Below, piece after piece: positions 42,168-49,205 of a stretch of DNA of 49,205 nt. Every line of letters begins with the position of its first letter. The stretch's first letter is position 1. This stretch comes from Terramyces sp. JEL0728. Its lineage: Eukaryota > Chytridiomycota > Chytridiomycetes > Rhizophydiales > Terramycetaceae. The stretch is from contig JADIIU010000098.1 in NCBI GenBank assembly GCA_027603945.1, positions 1 to 49,205 on the forward strand, in the 5' to 3' direction. The translations under genes were made by a program, and so were the position numbers. The notes under the pieces were generated by a model, which saw only the letters and a program-made list of their open reading frames with translations, ran no database searches and was not told the origin of the DNA.

Positions 42168-45013
42168 TTAGAACCCTTCTTTTGTCAGCCAATCTGCGAC
42201 TTGACCACCATATAGACCCCTCCAAGCCAGCAGTTGGCGCGATGTCTCTAATCCTTTCGATACGGCCGTTTTAGATCCAGGAGGAACATAAAAGTCTGAA
42301 TATTCATCTGATACGAATAATCTATCTGCTTCTTTGATCAAGTATGGATTAGTGAAAGACGACACTACTGTCTTTAAAATTGAATTGAGTTTGTCAAATC
42401 CAACCTCCTCAAATATATCAACAGTATAGTCCCAATTATCCAACAGGAAGTACCATACAGTTAAATGTCCAACTGGAGAAAGGCCGGCAACTTGGTTAAT
42501 TAGCAATTCCAAGTCCTGTTTTCTAACTTGCCCACCAATTGCGAAATTGAGTGTGCGTGTTTGAAGAAATGCAGTTTTTGTTGATGCTAGTGCGTGCAGA
42601 TATAGCTGCTGATCTGGTGCAAATGTTGACTCCAAGTATAGCCTTTGAACATATTCATAATCTTCCAATCCGCCGTATATAACGCCAGCATCAAAAATTG
42701 CACCAAATACGTCTGCAGTGACAGGAACACTCTCTTTCTTGCCTTGTTTGATAAGGTTAAAGTATTCTAGGGCTTTAGCAACAGTCAGGCGATGGTTGTT
42801 TCGAACGGCTTCGCCGAATAATCTGGCACGAAGTAGCCCTCTTAAATGGTGCGAGTCTTTGTCTTTGGAAGTCTCTATCCATCCAATTGACTCGATAACA
42901 TTTTCAATCAAGCGTGTTTGGAAAGCGATCATAGGACCGTAAGTAGGGTAGAGGGCAAATATATCCTTTAGGGTCTCCATATCTTTGAGCACATTGTCCC
43001 AAACAAGGATATTTGTATCTTTTTTCAGCAGTTTCAAGAGCTCCATTGATATAGTTGGGTTTTTCAATCTCCCTGAAAATGTCATTGCAAAGGCATCACC
43101 AATCAAACCAGCTCTTTCAACAGGCGGGAAAAAGTCCAAGTCGGCATTTAGCCATTCGATAGCATATTGGTAAGTTTTTTCCTCGTACAATGATCTGTAT
43201 ACTCCTGTTTGACCGTAATTTGCAAATAGTACATAATTTGGATACTCTTTATCAAATTCAATCTGAATATCTTCTAAACTTGCAATTTCAGCGAAACCTT
43301 TGTATAAGCGGGTCAGAGTTCCTGTTTCATTCGAGTATAATGTGAAAGACACAGGTACAGACCATATTTGGTGATCATTGAAATCTGGATTAATCAAATT
43401 CGCAAATATAAACCTATTCTGCTTGACAATTGCGCGAGATTTCCCCAAGTCCTTGAACTCGAGGAATGGGAAACCAATATTATCAGTCCAAGAATCCATA
43501 AACTTGCTAATATCTTGATCGATACTAAGAGCATCCCATAGCTGGCTTGTTTTGGCATTCCCGTATGCGTGTTTCTTTAAATAAGTGGAAATTTTGTCGA
43601 TAAATGCATTTTTGTAGTATTTTTCATCCATCCACGCTTCAACCATACGAAGGACAGATGAGCCTTTGGCGTATGAAATAGCATCAAAGATCGTAGAAAT
43701 TTCTTCGGGGTTACTTACTGGTTGGGCGATTTGGTGGGTAAATAAAGATTCGTCTGCCTGTAATGCGCGAACAAGATCATTTACAATAAATTGGTTGGAC
43801 AGGTTCCAGGATGGTTCTGCTGCAGCCGCAGCTTTATATTGCATGAATTCAGCAAATCCTTCATTAAGCCATATATCAGTCCACCATTCCATGGTTACCA
43901 AATTTCCAAACCATTGATGAGCAAATTCGTGGGCAATTACTAATTTAACGATAAAATACCCGTTGCTACTCGTTGCTTATTACCTGGTGTTGAATTCTGT
44001 GGGTCGTACAAGATGGCGGTATCTCTATATGTTATTAATCCCCACTAGATTAACCACAAAATTACATTCTCCATCGCGCCAAACTTCATATCTGGAATTG
44101 CAATTAGATCTAATTTAGGGAGTGGAAAATCGATATCAAAGGCATTCTGGTAGTACTCTAAAATAGGGACTGTTACGCTGAGGGCATATTCTGCAAGCTT
44201 TGAAGACCCTTTTGCAGTATACACCGATAACTTTACGCCGTTGCTTGACTCGGTTGATACTGATTCGAAACTAGAGTTAATCCTCTCATACTCTGAAACA
44301 ACATAAGCAACAAGGTAAGTTGACATTTTCACACTTTGTTCAAAATGAAATGTATGTGTTACGCCATTATCAGCGGTGGTAATCAAAGGCATGTTATTCA
44401 AGGCATGGTAAGACTTTTCCGTTGTCATTGATAACTGGAATTTGGCTTTCATCTCTGGTTCATCCAAACAGGGAAAAGCAAATCTCGCTGAAATAGGTGC
44501 AAATTGGGTTGTTGCGATATACTTTGTTTCAGACCCCAACTTGTATGTAGCCAAGTAATACCCGGCATTGTTGTTTGCTAATTTGCCATTGAACTTTAAC
44601 GAAATTTGATATTCCCCTTCATCCAAGATGCTGTTAAAGTGATAAATTGCATACTGATATTGGGGCACATATTCCTGGTGGGACAATGGTATTTCTTGAT
44701 TTGAATGAAGGGGTTTGAAACCAGCAAAATCCACAGATAGCTCCTGATGATGTACAATAACAAAATCCGTCTTTTTGGAAATATTGAGGGCAATATTGAC
44801 AGTTCCATGAAAAACAAATCTGTTCATATCGGTAGTTATATCCAGCTCGTATTTCTCTGGCCTGATATACGATGGTAGCCTGATGTTGTGATATTTTGGG
44901 ATCGCAGCAATAGCGGAAATATTATACCGTGGCTGAAGCCAGATTGCAACGACGATAAAGCATAGTAGTAGGGTAATGTACTTGCTTCGGGCAGTTTCTG
45001 TTTTCCTCTTCAT
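42168..45013 (-). CDS. M1 zinc aminopeptidase, type II membrane protein (b)
   Basis: Three exons (45013-44065, 44043-43960, 43939-42168) and introns of 21 and 20 nt give 934 aa. A basic N-terminus is followed by a hydrophobic helix (about 12-27), then GAMENWGL (completed by intron 1) and the zinc-binding [11 protein letters not shown] with WLNEGFAEF (completed by intron 2). It is a tandem paralogue of 38926-41891, with the same domain order. It lacks three later introns or exon splits that gene a has (at VTMD/WW, at LLDS/WD and around the 12-nt exon). An AATAAA follows the stop at 12 nt. Substrate preference cannot be read from the sequence. Confidence 0.93.
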
Positions 45014-45072
45014 AAACCAAAATAGAAAAATCGGAGTAAAGACGGAATATTAAAAATGGTAGATTGAACAGC

Positions 45073-45080
45073 TATAAAAA
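45073..45080 (+). promoter_or_regulatory. TATA box of the secreted CBM gene
   Basis: TATAAAAA lies 32 nt upstream of the ATG at 45112. It favours that start over the ATG at 45081, which directly follows the box and opens a different frame. Confidence 0.5.
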
Positions 45081-45111
45081 ATGTTGTGCAGATCAGAAGA
45101 CCTTGATCTAC

Positions 45112-46329
45112 ATGATAACTTTACTTTTCTCAGTTTCTCAAGCAGCAGATTCAAATTTCGCGGTATTTGGTGCTAATGTAGGTTACTGCAAACTGGTTTA
45201 CGGATCCCATCAATGCTCCATTTATTTTTTTCCAGTGCACCATTAGTGTTCCTATCGTCCCTACCCCTGATTGGGAAACACTCTTTATTTGGCCAGGTAT
45301 ACGCGACTTTACAAGGTTTACAATCGTTGGTTGGTGCACCAAATTTCTTGCCGATAGACAACGGAGTGTTGCAAGTATAATGTCTCTAATATAGCCTGTC
45401 TTGGCTTTCGGACAATCTTGTGCACCAAATCAAGCCGCGGTAGAAATCAACTACGACTCTGAGTGGTGGGTCGAGCCAATGTACGTGAACACTTACGGAA
45501 AAGTACCAGGCTACACTGGTTGTAATGGAGGCAATATATTAAAAGTAAAGCCTGGAAATCAACTGCAAACCACAATGTACTTGAACGAAGGAACAACCAT
45601 CTGGACGCAAAATGTGACAAATCTCAGTACTGGTCAAACAGCACTATACAGCATCGATTTATTAGGCCAGCAACAAGCCTGGGCTGAATTTATTATTGAA
45701 ACATCTGGCGGTTGGCATAAAGACCCTCCGCTGGTAATTCCGGTTAACAATAGGTGGAAGTAACAGATATCACGCTTCGAGCTACTAATCCAGACAAGTC
45801 GTTTTGCAAGTATGCTGGTGACGCTTATGCTTTGTATCCAGGTGCTTCGGTGGTGTGCGAAACCCCTGTGATTGTAGGTAATGAATGTAAGATCTCGCAC
45901 TGTTTCTACGATGGATACGCTCCAACTACCATCCAGGAAATGCCCACATCAACTGTGAATCTGACAGTAACTCGTACAAATACAGAAACATCAACAAAAC
46001 CATTAGCCAAACTACCGACAACTACAGCCAGACAAACTTTATCCTTTTACAATACAGCATCCAAATCAACAACACATACAAAATCATTAGCGGTTCCAAG
46101 TAGACCAACGCAAACTCCAGTGTGCAGTGTATACCCTGTTCTATCAAGCAAATCAAACTGCGTATTGGATGGAAAGCTTAAATGTTCGGGTTCACAACTA
46201 GCAGTCTGTGAATACCAAATTCTCAATGGAAATCTTGAGCTTCGATACCGATTTATAAACTGTCCGGCTGGAACTACGTGCACAGTCTCCAACGATATCA
46301 CTCTATGTTTAAAGCCAAATTGCTTTTGA
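45112..46329 (+). CDS. Secreted protein, fungal lectin-like domain plus CBM19-like chitin-binding tail
   Basis: Five exons (45112-45162, 45182-45296, 45316-45374, 45395-45733, 45754-46329) and introns of 19, 19, 20 and 20 nt give 379 aa. A short signal peptide (MITLLFSVSQA) leads to a domain of about 220 residues with IPV-type motifs VPTPDWETLFIWPGLQ, FLPIDNGVLQPVLAFG and a Cys-containing FCKY loop. I know this layout from secreted fungal proteins but cannot name it securely. A Thr-rich linker follows, then a C-terminal Cys-rich module (CVLDGKLKCSG...YRFINCPAGTTC) that looks like CBM19, a chitin-binding family. Each splice restores the conserved motif across it. The ATG start is chosen by the TATA spacing. 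Confidence 0.72.
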
Positions 46330-46335
46330 ATACAT

Positions 46336-47633
46336 TTATTTCAACTGTGGTAATTCGTATTTTGTGTTGGATTTGAACCAAGCATACGCTTCGTTTAGTT
46401 GATGCTCGAGTGTTTCGGATGGAGATTCGCTCTTTCCAATTATTCTGCACGCCGTGTTCAGACAATTCAGTCCAAATCCAGTGTAGTTGCTGTTCACTGG
46501 AACCAAATACTTGAGTTCAATGTTCTTGTTTGGATATTCTTTTGCAGGTAATTCTTTCAACGTCCCGAGTTCTCTAGGAGCCATCAGGTCTCCTACTTGC
46601 ATATTCGGATTGACAGGGTCTATGGAAACATTTAATCCATTATTCAGTCTGAATTCATACTTGGGAAATTCCTTTTTTCCTCCAAGTAAAGAGTCAATCA
46701 AAAGAGCAATACTGCCACCAGGCCGTCTAGCAGCAATTTCACATATTAAAAATTCTGCATCATGCTCAAATAATTCCAAATGGAAAACCAAGTTTGGTGG
46801 ACACGGAAGGTTGTCCAATACCTGCTGGGTATACGCTTTTAATTTGGTGAACAAGTGCGATGATTCCGGGATAGACAGGTTTCCATATACCTTGCCTTTG
46901 GTAAATTCCAGATTTGTTGAAATGTATTTGAATGGCCAAATGAACTGAATTTTTCCATCGCTGGCATAGCCATTGACGTGATACATAGTTCCAGCCTAAA
47001 TTAGCTTAAAAATACAATAAATTTTTCAATAATCATATCTCCGGAATAATCCATTACCTTTCCCTCTTCATCAATTCTACTGTAGAATTCGTTTGTCAAG
47101 TACATTTCCAGATCATCGTGGTCTTTGATGACTCGGATGCCAGCTGAAGCGGAACCAAGTGTAGGCTTTACTAATACAGGATACCCATGAGCATTGGCAA
47201 AATTAATAACGTTGACTGGCGAAAATACCCGTTCAAATGGCGGAACTTTGATTCCTCTGGAAGACAGGTGGGTTTTCATTACTTCTTTATCCCTAAATAC
47301 CAGCGCGGAACTTGGTGATAGCCCATTACTGAGTTTGAAAGCCTGTCTAATGTAGGAAGCCCTAAGAATAAGATCTTCCTGCTTTGTATAAACAAAGTCC
47401 ATATGGTACTTTGCGTGCCAATCAAGAGCCACAAGCTCTACTCGTCCATTTGAAGTTGGATGTTGAATTTCACAAACTTGTTCACAATTTTGCTTGTCAT
47501 CATCAGACGCACCACCAGTACTCGTAATTAAAAATAGCTTGGCGCTATCATATTTGGTGATAAAATCCGAGTATATCGTTTTATTGTAGATGGATGATGA
47601 CGATACTTCGTCGATAATCAATATATTTACCAT
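46336..47633 (-). CDS. Stand-alone ATP-grasp ligase-like protein
   Basis: Two exons (47633-47016, 46995-46336) with a 20-nt intron (GTATTTTTAAGCTAATTTAG) give 425 aa. An N-terminal Rossmann-like segment (about 1-110) precedes an ATP-grasp fold with SALVFRDKEVMK, a GYPVLVKPTLGSASAG nucleotide loop, IIEKFI joined by splicing to AGTMYHV, and FLICEIAARRPGG as the metal-binding motif. It resembles carboxylate-amine ligases of bacterial type; the substrates are unknown. The stop TAA overlaps AATAAA. It is the second ATP-grasp ligase in the window, after the fusion at 35070-37233, and is of a different subfamily. Confidence 0.78.
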
Positions 47634-47877
47634 TTGGAAGATTACTTTTATCGTGGGGTAGTATTGCGCGACTCCACGATTTCACTTTGTTCCAATGGAA
47701 CAGGCCGGAAAAGTCCTCTTGAATAACATTAGTTTGCCGGTACTTTATACCTGGCAATGTCGATTTCGATCCATCAACCTTTCGAATCTAAAAATCACTG
47801 CAAGATGTTTTGTAGCATAAAGTAAGCGCAAGTCTCCACAAGTTCCATTACGCACCAAGTATCAGTTTATTAACCAT

Positions 47878-48243
47878 TTATTCAGCCGCTGGAGAAGCTC
47901 TAGCCCCTCTATCAATCTTCAAATCCCACTTGGGATAATCCATCTTTGTCTTATTTTCAGTCTCTGGAGGCAGCATGCTGTTAAATACCTGCCTACTGAA
48001 TGGCCCAAGAGTACTTGGAAAACACAAATCTAATAACTGCTTTTGCGCAAGGGAATAGTGCTCGTATCCTACCATCAAGTCGCTTCGTATTTTTCGCATA
48101 TCTTTTGGCGTTCTCATACTAAACCCGAATAAATACTGTTCAAACTCTTCAATGCAGTCTTGAACGTCTATGGATGAAATATGCGGTATCTCCTGTCGGT
48201 GCTGCAAGTACAAGTTTGTCATGTAATCGTGTAGTGTAAACAT
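47878..48243 (-). CDS. Hypothetical 121-aa protein
   Basis: Single exon. The ATG at 48243 is chosen over an upstream non-ATG in-frame codon. The protein is charged and helical, with no membrane segment, and ends in Ala/Ser (RASPAAE). I do not recognise a family. Its reality is supported by position: it starts 38 bp after the Derlin stop on the same strand, and its TAA stop lies in AATAAA, as in its neighbours. Confidence 0.6.
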   Translation of the reverse strand: MFTLHDYMTNLYLQHRQEIPHISSIDVQDCIEEFEQYLFGFSMRTPKDMRKIRSDLMVGYEHYSLAQKQLLDLCFPSTLGPFSRQVFNSMLPPETENKTKMDYPKWDLKIDRGARASPAAE

Positions 48244-48280
48244 TGAAAACACGAAAAATATATCGAATATTTTTGTTGAT

Positions 48281-49064
48281 TTATTCAGAGCCTAGTCTAT
48301 GTCCTGTACCCCAAGCAGAGCGTGTGGTAGGTCTAGCAGGCGGAGCTTGGCCTTGAAACCCTTGGAATCCATGTACACCGGTTGGTGCTGGGAACCAATC
48401 TTTCAAGAACCATGGTGCAGGAAGTATCACCCTGCCATTATTTTGAGTCGGATATTTAACCAAAGCATATTCTACAACATATCCAGCCGCGATTCCTATT
48501 AATGAAATTACTGGATCTCCGCCCATTACAACATTCTGAAATTAAACGTAATTACCCATAGTAATAGTACCCACGGCAAAAACATTGCTTTGAATTGCAA
48601 CCCAAACATGAATGTAACTACCTCGTTGCCTTTTACTTGAGCATACAGTGTGGTTACCGCAATTCCAAATGTGTCAGTGAGAACCGGAAGCGACATGTAA
48701 ACCCCAATTACCTATCATTAACTTGGTTTACATCCAAGACCGCCATAATCAAAATAATTGCCCAGGCGTATTCATATGGTTTTGAAGAAAAGTGTCCTTG
48801 TTCCAAAGACAGTGACTGCTGATACAACATGATCAAGTGCCAGATAATCGCTTGTCCTCTTGAATAGAAATGGCATGTAATTAATCTCCATATTTCGTAC
48901 TTTTGGTAAATGAAAGGGAAAATCAGAATCAACTGTCTTGGATGGCAGATTCCAAACTGCGCTGCAAGTGACAATACTACGGTCCCGATGATTAAAAACC
49001 TTGTAATTGGCGGGACTGAATTTACCCAATCGTTCAATTCCCTGAAACTTTGTGCAAACGACAT
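48281..49064 (-). CDS. DER1: Derlin-family ERAD protein with an SHP box
   Basis: Three exons (49064-48732, 48711-48556, 48535-48281) with two 20-nt introns give 247 aa (human Derlin-1: 251). Rhomboid pseudoprotease membrane helices cover about 18-200. Family landmarks are NSVPPITRF at the N-terminus, YEIWRLITCHF, LPWVLLLW joined to NVVMGGDP by splicing, and LIGIAAGY. The C-terminal WGTGHRLGSE matches the Derlin SHP box (WGQGFRLG in human Derlin-1), which docks Cdc48/p97. It acts in ER retrotranslocation, the same pathway as the Doa10 gene at 27.8 kb. The start is the ATG at 49064. The stop overlaps AATAAA. Confidence 0.92.
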
Positions 49065-49165
49065 CTCGAGATTGTATGAAAAAAGACTAAAATAATCGTT
49101 GGCCCAAGACGAAAAAAGGAAATCGCATTTTACCGCAACAAACAAAAACAAAATAATGTAAAAAG

Positions 49166-49205
49166 AGCCCGACGTGGGGGTCGAACCCACAACCTTGAGA
49201 TTAAG
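49166..49205 (-). tRNA. tRNA-Lys(CUU), 3' part
   Basis: The window edge cuts a tRNA at the anticodon. The visible part runs from CTT (positions 34-36) through the 3' anticodon strand TCTCA, T arm GTGGG-TTCGACC-CCCAC, and acceptor GTCGGGC with U73 (as in yeast tRNA-Lys-CUU). A TTTTT terminator follows (plus-strand aaaaa at 49160-49164). Confidence 0.85.

Noticed and set aside
1671..49064. Frameshift or sequencing-error explanation for the many broken reading frames
   Set aside because: Every break coincides with a GT..AG (one GT..TG) unit of 19-24 nt whose removal restores known motifs. Random indels would not do this 60 times.
1..49205. Origin from a chlorarachniophyte nucleomorph or ciliate macronucleus, where introns this short are known
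   Set aside because: The gene set is fungal (Crh, CBM1 chitinases, TOK1, SFP1, WWM1). Stop codon use is standard, with TAA ends, and TAG/TGA act as stops inside introns. There are no nucleomorph or ciliate hallmark genes.

Overview
This window reads as a gene-dense nuclear segment from a fungus, or a close relative of fungi. The lineage calls are two Crh-type GH16 cell-wall transglycosylases, two GH18 chitinases carrying CBM1-type modules, a TOK1-type two-pore K+ channel, and SFP1-, WWM1-, Doa10- and UTP14-like genes. I cannot name the species. I annotate 30 protein-coding genes, three tRNA-Val(UAC) genes and the 3' part of a tRNA-Lys(CUU).

The dominant signal is intron size. In 22 genes the reading frame is broken by tiny GT..AG stretches. 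Removing them restores family-conserved protein sequence and an intact frame from ATG to stop. I placed 60 such introns: 35 are 20 nt, 12 are 19 nt, 9 are 21 nt, 3 are 22 nt and 1 is 24 nt. Most carry a yeast-like branch-site string (TTAAT, CTAAT, CTGAT, TTGAT) only a few bases before the final AG. One intron appears to end in TG, and one gene carries a 12-nt exon between two tiny introns. Other signs of compaction are gaps of about 20-70 bp between many genes, AATAAA signals that overlap the TAA stop codon in about half the genes, and TATA-like boxes only 23-35 nt upstream of ATG in several genes.

Layout. 0.2-11.7 kb is all minus strand: DUF1684 protein, CDP-alcohol phosphotransferase (EPT1/CPT1), aminoacylase, P450-A, an FCP1/TIM50-like HAD protein, a single-pass membrane protein, an ANCHR-like zinc finger, two WW/His-rich proteins and P450-B. 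12-21 kb is a cell-wall block: tandem Crh GH16 genes (+), a Yop1/REEP gene, an ankyrin gene, and two GH18 chitinases (-). 21.5-25.5 kb holds CTNNBL1 (+), V-ATPase subunit c (-) and the K+ channel (-). 25.6-26.4 kb holds three tRNA-Val copies. 26.5-38.5 kb holds an LRR-like gene, Doa10, UTP14, a methyltransferase/ATP-grasp ligase fusion and an SFP1-like factor. 38.9-45 kb is a tandem pair of membrane M1 aminopeptidases. 45-49 kb holds a secreted chitin-binding-type protein, a second ATP-grasp protein, a small unknown protein, a Derlin, and the tRNA-Lys at the edge.

Two functional themes recur: cell-wall chitin/glucan remodelling (GH16, GH18, the secreted CBM protein) and ER protein quality control or ER shape (Doa10, Derlin, Yop1, EPT1). 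All family names come from residue patterns read by eye; no database search or alignment program was run.
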